Assembly (NCBI GenBank): GCA_017462545.1
Contig: JAFTQX010000021.1
Coordinates: 1-57,390, forward strand
Reading direction: 5' to 3'
Source of the DNA: Clostridia bacterium
GTDB lineage: Bacteria; Bacillota; Clostridia; Oscillospirales; CAG-272
DNA length: 57,390 nt
Under the pieces are notes generated by a model that worked only from the letters and a program-made list of their open reading frames with translations, searched no databases and was not told the origin of the DNA. This document shows, in pieces, positions 43,207 through 54,592 of this stretch; position 1 is the stretch's first letter; each line of letters opens with the position of its first letter. The translations under genes and the position numbers were made by a program.

Positions 43207-45597
43207 ATGAAACAGACCATGCAAACAACGCAAATCCCTACGCGCTATACACCGGATCCCGACATCGGTCTTACCACCGAGGAGGTACAATCCCGTATAG
43301 CTGAGGGATATACCAATTACACAAAGCGCCCATCGGCCAAACCGATATGGAAAATTTTAAAGGATAACGTCTGCACCGTTTTCAACCTGATATGGGCCAT
43401 CATTATCGGCACAATTCTAGTCCTGCAGGCGTACGATCAGTTATTTTTTGCCATCGTCATCGTCATGAACACCGTGATTGCGGTGGTGTTGGAGATTCGC
43501 GCCAAGATCACGCTGGAAAGGCTGGATCTTGTCACAGCCCCCCGCGTAGATACACAGCGAAACGGCATCACGCGCGCCATAGACTCCAATGACCTGGTGC
43601 TGGATGATGTCATTATTCTGAAGGCAGGCGAGCAGGTCCCCGCAGACTCCATCCTGCTGGACGGCATACCGGAAATGAACGAGAGTATGCTGACGGGCGA
43701 ATCGGATGCGATCAAAAAGAAGCCCGGTGATATGATTTTCGCCGGCAGCTTTGTCATCTCTGGCAGCTGCCGCGCACGGGTCGAGCATGTTGGGCGAGAC
43801 AACTATATCCAATCTATTGCGAGAAAAATCAAGGCTGTCAAAGCACCGCAGTCCTATCTCTTCCGCGATATGACCAAGCTGATCCGCTATATCGCCTTTT
43901 TCATCGGCCCGGTGGCTGTGCTGCTTTGCCTCAACAACTTTTTCCAAACACACCGCGTGGAGGACGCGCTGTTAAAAACCGCGGGGGCGTTGGTGGGTAT
44001 GATTCCTGCCGGCATGTATCTGCTGATTACGGTAGCCCTTTCCATGGGTGTTATCAAGCTTTCGCGCAAGCGCGCACAGGTGCGTGACACATACAGTATC
44101 GAAATGCTTTCTCGCACGAACATGCTTTGCCTAGACAAAACCGGTACCATTACAGACGGCACCATGCGCGTGATCGAACAGATCGATCTGACAGATATGC
44201 CGCACACGGAATGCGGCAACCTGATCGCCTCGATCATGGCGGCGCAAAGCTCACAAAACTTCACATCAGACGCGTTGCTTGCCTACTACAAGGTCGAGCA
44301 GCCCTTGTCGGTGAGCTACAACATCCCCTTCTCCTCCAAGAGAAAATATACCGCAACCGCCTTTGAGGGGATCGGCACCTGCGCCATCGGCGCGCCGGAG
44401 TTTCTTTCTGTTGGCAATCTTTCTCATGATATTCAATCAAAAATCGAGGAATATGCCGCGGCAGGTCAGCGTGTACTGATGTTGGCTCAATCTCTGGAGG
44501 AAACGACCGAGGATGCTCTGCCCCGAGACATGCGTCCACTTGCTTTGATCATTTTAGAGGATCATATCCGTCCTGAAGCACCGGATACGATTGCTTGGTT
44601 TGTCGAAAACAACGTCAAAATCAAAATTATTTCGGGCGATAATCCTGTCACGGTTTCCGCCATTGCCAAGCGCGTTGGCGTATTAGATGCAGAAAAGTTT
44701 GCCTCCCTTGATGGAAAAACCGAGGAGGAGGTAATCAAAATTGCTGACGAATACACCGTATTTGGCCGTGTAACGCCGGAGCAAAAGCTGATTCTGGTAA
44801 AACAACTGCAAAGCCTTGGCTATGTTGTCTCCATGACAGGGGACGGCGTGAATGACGCCATGGCACTCAAGGAGGCAGATTGCAGCATCGCCATGGCTGA
44901 TGGCAGCAGCGTAGCGCGTAACATCTCCAACATCGTGCTGATGGACAACAACTTTTCTGCGCTGCCGAGCGTTGTATGCGAGGGGCGGCAGGTTGTTAAC
45001 AACGTGCAGCGCTCCTCTACCCTGTTTTTGATGAAAACGATGGTTTCTGTGCTGCTTTCTCTTATCTGTATTCTATTTACTATCCCCTATCCCTTTGAGC
45101 CGGCTTCTCTAATCATGGTAGAGGTTTTTGTAATCGCCATCCCCTCCGTGATCCTGACATTCCAGCCTAACCACAGCCTGATAGAAGGGCGTTTTCTTTC
45201 GGTGGTATTGCGAGAATGCGTACCATACGGATTAACGATCATTATCAACATTGCGCTGGCAATGCTATGCCCCATGCTGATAACACTAAGCGCAGACGAA
45301 GCGCACACCCTGGTCATGCTGGCATTTACGCTGACCGCATTTATGAATCTGGTCTTTCTTTGCCGCCCGTTCAATCCCATCCGCATTGGCTGCGTGGCAC
45401 TTTCTGCCATTTGCATTGCGGGCGGATGCCTGCTTGGCGGCAACTGGTTTGGCGTGACCGCCTTTACGCTGCCCGTTGCCGGACTGACCTTGGCCATTGT
45501 TCTGCTGAGCATACCGATCCACATCGGGCTCTCTGCTCTTTATCGCGTGATAACCAACCTCATTCAAAAACGAATCGGTGCCAAAACCGCATCATAA
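43207..45597 (+). CDS. P-type cation-transporting ATPase (CtpE-like)
   Basis: A 796-residue P-type ATPase with intact catalytic motifs: TGES (163-166), DKTGTITDG (phosphorylated Asp310) and MTGDGVNDAMALKEADCSIAM. Membrane segments flank it, with MIPAGMYLLITVAL before the phosphorylation domain. There is no N-terminal heavy-metal domain. The overall pattern resembles CtpE-type ATPases linked to calcium uptake, but the ion cannot be fixed by eye. GGAGGG precedes the ATG at 43207. It is a useful contrast to the degenerate copy at 4002-7337. Confidence 0.9.
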   Translation: MKQTMQTTQIPTRYTPDPDIGLTTEEVQSRIAEGYTNYTKRPSAKPIWKILKDNVCTVFNLIWAIIIGTILVLQAYDQLFFAIVIVMNTVIAVVLEIRAKITLERLDLVTAPRVDTQRNGITRAIDSNDLVLDDVIILKAGEQVPADSILLDGIPEMNESMLTGESDAIKKKPGDMIFAGSFVISGSCRARVEHVGRDNYIQSIARKIKAVKAPQSYLFRDMTKLIRYIAFFIGPVAVLLCLNNFFQTHRVEDALLKTAGALVGMIPAGMYLLITVALSMGVIKLSRKRAQVRDTYSIEMLSRTNMLCLDKTGTITDGTMRVIEQIDLTDMPHTECGNLIASIMAAQSSQNFTSDALLAYYKVEQPLSVSYNIPFSSKRKYTATAFEGIGTCAIGAPEFLSVGNLSHDIQSKIEEYAAAGQRVLMLAQSLEETTEDALPRDMRPLALIILEDHIRPEAPDTIAWFVENNVKIKIISGDNPVTVSAIAKRVGVLDAEKFASLDGKTEEEVIKIADEYTVFGRVTPEQKLILVKQLQSLGYVVSMTGDGVNDAMALKEADCSIAMADGSSVARNISNIVLMDNNFSALPSVVCEGRQVVNNVQRSSTLFLMKTMVSVLLSLICILFTIPYPFEPASLIMVEVFVIAIPSVILTFQPNHSLIEGRFLSVVLRECVPYGLTIIINIALAMLCPMLITLSADEAHTLVMLAFTLTAFMNLVFLCRPFNPIRIGCVALSAICIAGGCLLGGNWFGVTAFTLPVAGLTLAIVLLSIPIHIGLSALYRVITNLIQKRIGAKTAS

Positions 45598-45600
45598 AGC

Positions 45601-45637
45601 AACCCCCGCAGCAGGTTTCTGCTGCGGGGGTTATTCT
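45601..45637. terminator. Bidirectional terminator between P-type ATPase and aspS
   Basis: AACCCCCGCAGCAG / CTGCTGCGGGGGTT with a short T-rich loop, then ATTCTTATT, between convergent genes. Confidence 0.9.
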
Positions 45638-45639
45638 TA

Positions 45640-46923
45640 TTACGGAGTAAGACGGTTGGGGCCACGGAAGAGGAACTGCACCTCTTTGATGGAAAGACCG
45701 AGGAACAGCATGGTCAGACGGTCGATACCGAGACCAAAGCCGCCGTGCGGCGGGCAACCGTAGCGGAAGAAGCGGAGATAGAATTCTACATCCTGCGCCA
45801 GCCCCTTCTCTTCTGCCTGCGCCTTGAGGATCTCATAGCGGTGCTCACGCTGGGCACCGGTGGTGATCTCTACACCGCGCCAAATCAGGTCATAGCCCTG
45901 CGGCACGCCATTTTCATCACGCATGTGGTAGAAGGCACGCTCCTTGGCATCATAGTCGGTAACAAAGAGGAACTCATGATTGTATTTCTCTTTGGCGAAG
46001 CGAGCGCAAAGACGCTCGGCATCGGTCGTCAGATCGCCATGCATGGATTCGGGAACCGAGTAGCCGTAGCGCTCCTCAAGCTCCTTATAAAGATCCTTCA
46101 GCTTGATAATCGGGAACGGCTGCGTAGGAACGGTAACGGCATACTCTTCCCCATACAGACGGACAATCTCATCACCGTGTGCCTCCTTGACCTTGGCAAG
46201 CGCATAGGTGAGCAAATCCTCCTCCATCTTCATCACGTCATACATCGAATCGATATAGGAGAATTCCAGATCAAAGCCAGAAAACTCGGTGGCGTGCTTA
46301 TTGGTGTAGGATTTCTCGGCACGGAAGACAGGGCCGGTCTCAAAAATACGCTCAAGCCCTGCAGCCATGGCCATCTGCTTATAGAACTGCGGCGACTGGG
46401 CAAGGTAGGCGTTGGTATCAAAATACTTCACCTCAAACACATCAGAGCCGGACTCGGAGGCAGCGCCGATCAGCTTGGGCGTATGAATCTCAACAAAATT
46501 CTTCTCAAGCAAAAACTCACGCATCGCGCTGACAAGCGTAGTCTGCACCTTCAGCATCAGCTGATTTTCCTCACGACGGAGATCGATCCAACGGTAATCC
46601 ATACGTGCCTCGATCTCGGAATCGTTCTGGATCGGAAGACCCTCTGCAAGCGATTCAATGGTCATGCTCTCGGCCATCATTTCTCTGCCGCCGAGACGAA
46701 CGGAGGGGTTTTCCTTGACCGTTCCGACAACAGACAGCACAGAATGCGGCGTAACAGTTGCAATTTCGGGAATGGTGGCCTTATCAACGGTGACCTGGAT
46801 CTTACCGGTCGTATCACGAAGAACGACGAAGGCGCCCCACTTCATTTGACGAATGGTGTCTACAAAGCCGCAGGCACGGCTGACCTGATCGGCGGGGAGA
46901 TTGGCAATATAGGTTCTTTCCAT
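45640..46923 (-). CDS. aspS: Aspartyl-tRNA synthetase, short archaeal-type
   Basis: 427 residues, much shorter than the roughly 590-residue bacterial form because the GAD insertion is absent. Class II motifs: FRAEKSYTNKHATEF (motif 2) and GFGLGIDRLTMLFLG (motif 3), with SQSPQ replaced by AQSPQFYKQ. The N-terminal OB domain begins ERTYIANLPADQVSRACGFVD. This architecture belongs to the archaeal/eukaryal AspRS group, whose bacterial members are often non-discriminating and also charge tRNA-Asn. Specificity here is not decidable by eye. The start at 46923 follows AAAGGA; a perfect promoter lies upstream. Confidence 0.92.
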   Translation of the reverse strand: MERTYIANLPADQVSRACGFVDTIRQMKWGAFVVLRDTTGKIQVTVDKATIPEIATVTPHSVLSVVGTVKENPSVRLGGREMMAESMTIESLAEGLPIQNDSEIEARMDYRWIDLRREENQLMLKVQTTLVSAMREFLLEKNFVEIHTPKLIGAASESGSDVFEVKYFDTNAYLAQSPQFYKQMAMAAGLERIFETGPVFRAEKSYTNKHATEFSGFDLEFSYIDSMYDVMKMEEDLLTYALAKVKEAHGDEIVRLYGEEYAVTVPTQPFPIIKLKDLYKELEERYGYSVPESMHGDLTTDAERLCARFAKEKYNHEFLFVTDYDAKERAFYHMRDENGVPQGYDLIWRGVEITTGAQREHRYEILKAQAEEKGLAQDVEFYLRFFRYGCPPHGGFGLGIDRLTMLFLGLSIKEVQFLFRGPNRLTP

Positions 46924-46972
46924 ATGAGTGTCCTTTCTTTTGCCTGGTGGCATTTATCCGTTTAACAAAGGT

Positions 46973-47001
46973 ATTATACTATAAAAACCCCGTTCTGTCA
47001 A
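46973..47001 (-). promoter_or_regulatory. Promoter of aspS
   Basis: Minus strand: TTGACA (47001-46996), 17-bp spacer, TATAAT (46978-46973). The -35 overlaps the stop of the upstream acyltransferase gene. Confidence 0.85.
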
Positions 47002-48191
47002 GATTGAAGAGCGGCTTTTTGCTTCTCCTCTTCAACAAGGCGATCAAGATACGCAACCCACTTCACCGATATACGGGTATCCGGCTGCGGGAATATGTAA
47101 TACATCTTATTGTTATGATAAATATCAAAGTGGCTACCGACCGTTGTGGGGAACGCGGTGATATCCACGGTGCGACGGGTAAAGGAGATCGGTTGACCAA
47201 AAACAGTACCATCAAAGGAGAAGGTTTCTTTATCCATGCGAACGTGCGCCTGCCCGGCATGTTCGTCCATATTCCCCTTTTCATCCACCGCGCCGATGAT
47301 GGCATCTGTCTCCAGAACATCACGCCCAAGATCTACGGCGGCAATCTGCCAATCGTACCATTGCAAAATGGTGTGGAACGGCACATCATGCAGGCGGTAG
47401 CGTTGATCCAATCGCGCCTGCATGCCGCAAGAACAAGATAGATAATCTCCGGCAGATTGCAGAGTTAGTTCTTTTTCGCAAGACGGGCAGCGATAAAGGA
47501 TACCATCAAGCCCCTCCGCCATTCCCTTTGCACGATAAGGCACACCGGCCATAGCAGCGGCATCGTCATGCGCGATTGCATTCTGCATGCGTGACTCGAT
47601 CTCTGAAAGCGGCAACGCTTTTACTTCGTCCGCGCTCATCAGCTTGTTGGCTACGATACGAATGGAACCGCGGCGGGGCTTCTTTGCCCACTTGGGGAAT
47701 GTAAGAGATGCGCCGTTTGCCGTGACGGAATACACATCCAACCCAAGCTTTTTAGCAAGAGTGGCGGTGCCGTCGGTCAACGCACCGGTACGACCGTTAC
47801 ATGTCAGACGCCCCTCCGGGAACAGGACAATGGTATTGCCTTCCCGCGCGGCGCGAAGAATGTTCATAATGGTGCCCACATCCGGGCAGAACATTTTTTT
47901 GGTAATCACGTGCGCCAGACGCAAAATGGGACGCAGCTTGGGATTGGCGGTAAAATGCTCGCTGATGACAAAGGTCGGGCGTGTGGGATACAGAGCGATG
48001 CCAAGCAGCCAGTGATCCTTGTTAGAGGTATGTGGCGCAATGACCAAGGCGGGTCCTTTGATTTCTTTCAAGGCTGCCGTATCCAGCGTTACGCCATAAC
48101 GGCGCCGATAGATCGGATACAAAACATGATAGACCAACCAATAAAGCAACCTGTTTGGCTTGCCTATTTTTTTATTCTTTTTCTTCAACAC
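46998..48191 (-). CDS. PlsC-type acyltransferase with C-terminal zinc ribbon
   Basis: 397 residues. Residues 45-200 form a lysophospholipid acyltransferase domain with the catalytic HTSNKD (His54, Asp59; HX4D) and FPEGR (124-128). The second half adds a zinc ribbon, CPSC at 235-238 and CSC at 253-255, followed by a beta-rich region, an unusual extension for this family. It is probably membrane-associated through the basic N-terminus and would acylate a phospholipid precursor. GTG at 48191 (or TTG at 48188) follows GGTGG. No clear promoter was found for this gene. Confidence 0.83.
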   Translation of the reverse strand: MLKKKNKKIGKPNRLLYWLVYHVLYPIYRRRYGVTLDTAALKEIKGPALVIAPHTSNKDHWLLGIALYPTRPTFVISEHFTANPKLRPILRLAHVITKKMFCPDVGTIMNILRAAREGNTIVLFPEGRLTCNGRTGALTDGTATLAKKLGLDVYSVTANGASLTFPKWAKKPRRGSIRIVANKLMSADEVKALPLSEIESRMQNAIAHDDAAAMAGVPYRAKGMAEGLDGILYRCPSCEKELTLQSAGDYLSCSCGMQARLDQRYRLHDVPFHTILQWYDWQIAAVDLGRDVLETDAIIGAVDEKGNMDEHAGQAHVRMDKETFSFDGTVFGQPISFTRRTVDITAFPTTVGSHFDIYHNNKMYYIFPQPDTRISVKWVAYLDRLVEEEKQKAALQS

Positions 48192-48256
48192 ACAAGCACC
48201 ACCCTTCTATTTTATATATTTTACCGTACTTCGCAAGAAAAAGCAAGGGGCAAACA

Positions 48257-48290
48257 GAAAAAGCAGGGAAAATTCCCTGCTTTTTCTTGT
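48257..48290 (-). terminator. Terminator of beta-galactosidase gene
   Basis: AAAAAGCAGGGAA / TTCCCTGCTTTTT with a two-base loop, right after the GH2 stop on the minus strand. Confidence 0.88.
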
Positions 48291-48293
48291 TTT

Positions 48294-51515
<3,222 letters not shown>

Positions 51516-51536
51516 CTAAAAAGTAGTAAAATTTTA

Positions 51537-51565
51537 TTGACAAACAAAAGCCGAAGGTGTATAAT
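51537..51565 (+). promoter_or_regulatory. Promoter of RpiR-ackA-BMC operon
   Basis: TTGACA (51537-51542), 17-bp spacer, TATAAT (51560-51565). Perfect consensus, which suggests control by a repressor. Confidence 0.85.
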
Positions 51566-51574
51566 GGTTTCGTA

Positions 51575-51591
51575 ATGAAATTTTGTTTCAT
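51575..51591 (+). promoter_or_regulatory. Candidate operator palindrome for the RpiR regulator
   Basis: ATGAAATTTTGTTTCAT is a perfect inverted repeat (ATGAAA-5-TTTCAT) at about the transcription start of the RpiR promoter. Its position suits a repressor roadblock. Binding by RpiR is inferred. Confidence 0.5.
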
Positions 51592-51623
51592 TTTTATCCA
51601 TTTCTCCGAAGGAGGTATCATCG

Positions 51624-52463
51624 GTGAACCGAACATTGCTGCAAGCACAGTCCCTATATGCCGACATGGGCAAGGCAGAACGCCGCGTAGCCGATTGGCT
51701 GCTCTCTCACCCCGGAGAGGTTTTGCCTTATGCGATCCGTGAGTTAGCCACCGCCTGTGAAACGAGCGAGGCGACGATCGTACGCTTTTCCCGCCGTTTG
51801 GGCTTCAACGGCTATCAAGAGCTGAAGCTTTCCCTGGCAAGCGAAGCAGAGAAAAAAATCATTGCGCCCAACATCACGGCAGACGATACCTGCTTTGATG
51901 TATTTGAAAAGATCTGCAACGATGCCTACCTCTCCTTGGAGCGCACAAAAAAGACTCTTTCTGCCGAGGGCATGGCAGCGGCGGCTGATGCCATTGCATC
52001 TGCCTCTCGCGTGGTACTGATTGGCCTTGGCTCTTCGGCATCTGTTGCGCAAGACGCATCAGACAAGCTGCTCCGCGCCTGCTGCAACAGTGCCTCCTAT
52101 GGAGACACGCATATGCAGACCGTGGCAGTTTCTCGCCTTGTACCGGGCGACGTGCTGATCGGCATTTCACACTCCGGCTCCTCGAAGGATATTGTTGATG
52201 CCATGCGCATTGCCAAGGAGCGTGGCGCAACCACCATTTCGATCACATCCAAGGAAAAATCCCCTATCACGCGGCAAAGTGATATCGTGCTGCTGACCGA
52301 CACCGAAGAGGTACGCCATTCCTCACTGGGGCTTAGTGCACACCTTTCCCGCCTGCTGGTGCTGGATGCGCTTTGCTACCGTGTGGTCTACAAAAACGAG
52401 GAGAAGGTACGCGAGGTGCTGCGCGCAACAGAGACCTCTCTCCGCTCCAAGCGTGTCAATTGA
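51624..52463 (+). CDS. RpiR/MurR family transcriptional regulator
   Basis: A 279-residue regulator. The N-terminal helix-turn-helix (about 1-75) has the family sequence ELATACETSEATIVRFSRRLGFNGYQELKLSL. The C-terminal SIS domain (about 125-255) has VVLIGLGSSASVAQDASDKL and GISHSGSSKDIVDAM and would bind a sugar phosphate. It begins the operon with ackA and the BMC genes, so it most likely responds to a sugar phosphate of that pathway. The GTG start at 51624 follows GGAGG by nine bases. Confidence 0.92.
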   Translation: MNRTLLQAQSLYADMGKAERRVADWLLSHPGEVLPYAIRELATACETSEATIVRFSRRLGFNGYQELKLSLASEAEKKIIAPNITADDTCFDVFEKICNDAYLSLERTKKTLSAEGMAAAADAIASASRVVLIGLGSSASVAQDASDKLLRACCNSASYGDTHMQTVAVSRLVPGDVLIGISHSGSSKDIVDAMRIAKERGATTISITSKEKSPITRQSDIVLLTDTEEVRHSSLGLSAHLSRLLVLDALCYRVVYKNEEKVREVLRATETSLRSKRVN

Positions 52464-52489
52464 GATAATTTTACAATAAGGAGATACAT

Positions 52490-53695
52490 ATGAAGATTTT
52501 GGTCGTTAACGCCGGCAGCTCTTCGCTGAAGTATCAGTTGTTCGATATGCCGACAAAGGAGCCGCTTGCCAAAGGGCTTTGCTCTGACATTGGCGTGATG
52601 GAAAACGGTGCTCCCAAGGTAGGCCGCATCAAGCACGCCTACGGCACAAACGAGCACAAGGAGGATCTGGTCATCGCCAACCATGATGTTGCCCTCTCCC
52701 GTGTGCTGGAGCTGTTGACCGACAAGGAGCTTGGCGTTATCGAAAGTGTTGATGAAATCGCGGCGGTTGGCCATCGCTTTGCGCATGGCGGCGAAAAGCT
52801 ACGTCAATCTGCCGTGCTTGGCGAAGAGGAGATGGCATATCTGCAGTCTATTGTGCCGATCAACCCGTTGCACGGTCCCGGCTCGATTGCCGGTGTAGAG
52901 GCCTGCCGCAAGGTCATGCCGAACGTACCGCACGTTGGTGTGTTTGATACTGCCTTCCACGCAACCATTCCCGATTACGCTTACATCTATCCCCTGCCCT
53001 ATGAATGGTATGAAAACCACATGGTGCGCCGCTATGGCTTCCACGGCACCTCTCACCGCTATGTTTCTCTTCGCGCGGCCGAGCTGCTTGGCAAAAAGCC
53101 GGAGGAGCTGAAGACCATTGTTTGCCATCTCGGCAACGGCTCTTCGATCACGGCGATCAAGCATGGCAAGGTGATTGACACCACGATGGGCTTTACCCCG
53201 CAGGAGGGTGTGCCGATGGGCACCCGCTCCGGCACGATTGACCCCACGATTGTGACCTATATGATGAAGCAGCTGAACACCACCCCCGACGAGATGGACA
53301 ATCTGCTGAACAAGCAATCCGGCCTTCTCGGCGTTTCGGGCGTTTCCTCCAACTGCTACGATGTCATGCAGAATGAGGGCTACCGCGCCAAGCTGGCAAT
53401 TGACATTCTCATTCATTATGTTAAAAAGATCATCGGCTCCTTTGTCGCAGAGATGAACGGTGTTGATGTGCTTGTCTTTACCGCAGGCATCGGAGAAAAC
53501 GATGTCATCATCCGTGACCGCATTTGCAAGGATATGGAATATCTCGGCATTACGGCAGATGAAGCCAAGAATAAGGCTGTTGGCCGCGGCGGCGAGGGCG
53601 AGATCTCCTGCGATGGCGAAAGGGTACGTGTGATGTCGATTCCGACCAACGAGGAATACATGATCGCGTGCGACACGATGACCTTTGTAAAATAA
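52490..53695 (+). CDS. ackA: Acetate/propionate kinase
   Basis: 401 residues. MKILVVNAGSSSLKYQLFD, FDTAFHATIPDYAY, RRYGFHGTSHRYVS and TAGIGENDVIIRD are the AckA motifs, including the catalytic His and Arg regions. It makes ATP from acyl phosphate. Being between the RpiR regulator and the aldolase, it probably works on propionyl or acetyl phosphate produced from a microcompartment pathway. It has no evident encapsulation peptide, in agreement with a cytosolic role. AAGGAGA precedes the ATG. Confidence 0.95.
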   Translation: MKILVVNAGSSSLKYQLFDMPTKEPLAKGLCSDIGVMENGAPKVGRIKHAYGTNEHKEDLVIANHDVALSRVLELLTDKELGVIESVDEIAAVGHRFAHGGEKLRQSAVLGEEEMAYLQSIVPINPLHGPGSIAGVEACRKVMPNVPHVGVFDTAFHATIPDYAYIYPLPYEWYENHMVRRYGFHGTSHRYVSLRAAELLGKKPEELKTIVCHLGNGSSITAIKHGKVIDTTMGFTPQEGVPMGTRSGTIDPTIVTYMMKQLNTTPDEMDNLLNKQSGLLGVSGVSSNCYDVMQNEGYRAKLAIDILIHYVKKIIGSFVAEMNGVDVLVFTAGIGENDVIIRDRICKDMEYLGITADEAKNKAVGRGGEGEISCDGERVRVMSIPTNEEYMIACDTMTFVK

Positions 53696-53740
53696 GTATT
53701 CAAATAAAATAAATATATATACCACGAAAGGAAAAACACC

Positions 53741-54553
53741 ATGACCGCATTTGAAATCAAAAAGGCCATCTGCGAGGTTGGCCACAAGCTGTATGCCAAG
53801 GGTTTTGTTGCCGCAAACGACGGTAACATCTCCGTGAAGGTCAGCGCCAATGAGTACTACTGCACCCCGACCGGTGTATCCAAGGGCGATCTTACCCCGG
53901 ATATGATCATTAAGATCGACGGCACCGGTAAGAAGCTGGAGGGCAAGCTGAACCCCTCCTCCGAGATCAAGATGCATCTGCGCGTATATCGCGAGCGTCC
54001 CGACGTGAACGCCGTTGTTCACGCGCATCCCCCTGTAGCGACTGCCTTTACGGTGGCCGGCGTTCCGCTTGACCAGTACATCCTGCCCGAGGCCATTTTG
54101 ACCATGGGTGCTGTTCCCACCTGCGAATACGGTACGCCCTCGACGATGGAAATTCCGGATTCGCTTGCCCCCTACATTCAGGACAACGATGCCTTCCTGC
54201 TCAAGAACCACGGTGCGCTGACGGTTGGTAACACGCTGAAGAAGGCCTTCTTCCTGATGGAGGAGGTTGAGTTCAACGCACAAATCTGCAAGCACGCACG
54301 CGAGCTTGGCAACGTTGAGGAGATTCCCTGCGATCAGCTGGAGAAGCTGATGGAGCTGCGTAAGAAGATGCAGATCCCCGGCCGTCACCCCGGCTGCAAG
54401 ACCTGCAAGAATCGCGGCACCGAGGACTGCCGCTGCAAGCACAACGCAGACAAGACCACATCTACCTGCACCTGCGGCAACCACGGCAGCTCTGCAGACG
54501 AGGATCTGGTAGCCGCCATTACCAAGAAGGTTCTTGCCGCTCTTGGTAAGTAA
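53741..54553 (+). CDS. Class II aldolase with Cys-rich linker and encapsulation peptide
   Basis: 270 residues. The aldolase domain (1-200) has the zinc ligands His94, His96 (VHAHPP) and His157 (LKNHGAL), and catalytic Glu75 (SSEIKMHL), as in L-fuculose-1-phosphate aldolase. It would split fuculose- or rhamnulose-type phosphates into DHAP and lactaldehyde. The C-terminus is unusual: a Cys-rich linker with C219, C222, C230, C232, C243 and C245, then the amphipathic helix DEDLVAAITKKVLAALG (253-269), which is a BMC encapsulation peptide. It is followed by the aldehyde dehydrogenase gene, 39 bases away. Confidence 0.92.
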   Translation: MTAFEIKKAICEVGHKLYAKGFVAANDGNISVKVSANEYYCTPTGVSKGDLTPDMIIKIDGTGKKLEGKLNPSSEIKMHLRVYRERPDVNAVVHAHPPVATAFTVAGVPLDQYILPEAILTMGAVPTCEYGTPSTMEIPDSLAPYIQDNDAFLLKNHGALTVGNTLKKAFFLMEEVEFNAQICKHARELGNVEEIPCDQLEKLMELRKKMQIPGRHPGCKTCKNRGTEDCRCKHNADKTTSTCTCGNHGSSADEDLVAAITKKVLAALGK

Positions 54554-54592
54554 TCGACTTTCTCGACATCGAAATACATAAGGAGAAAGACG

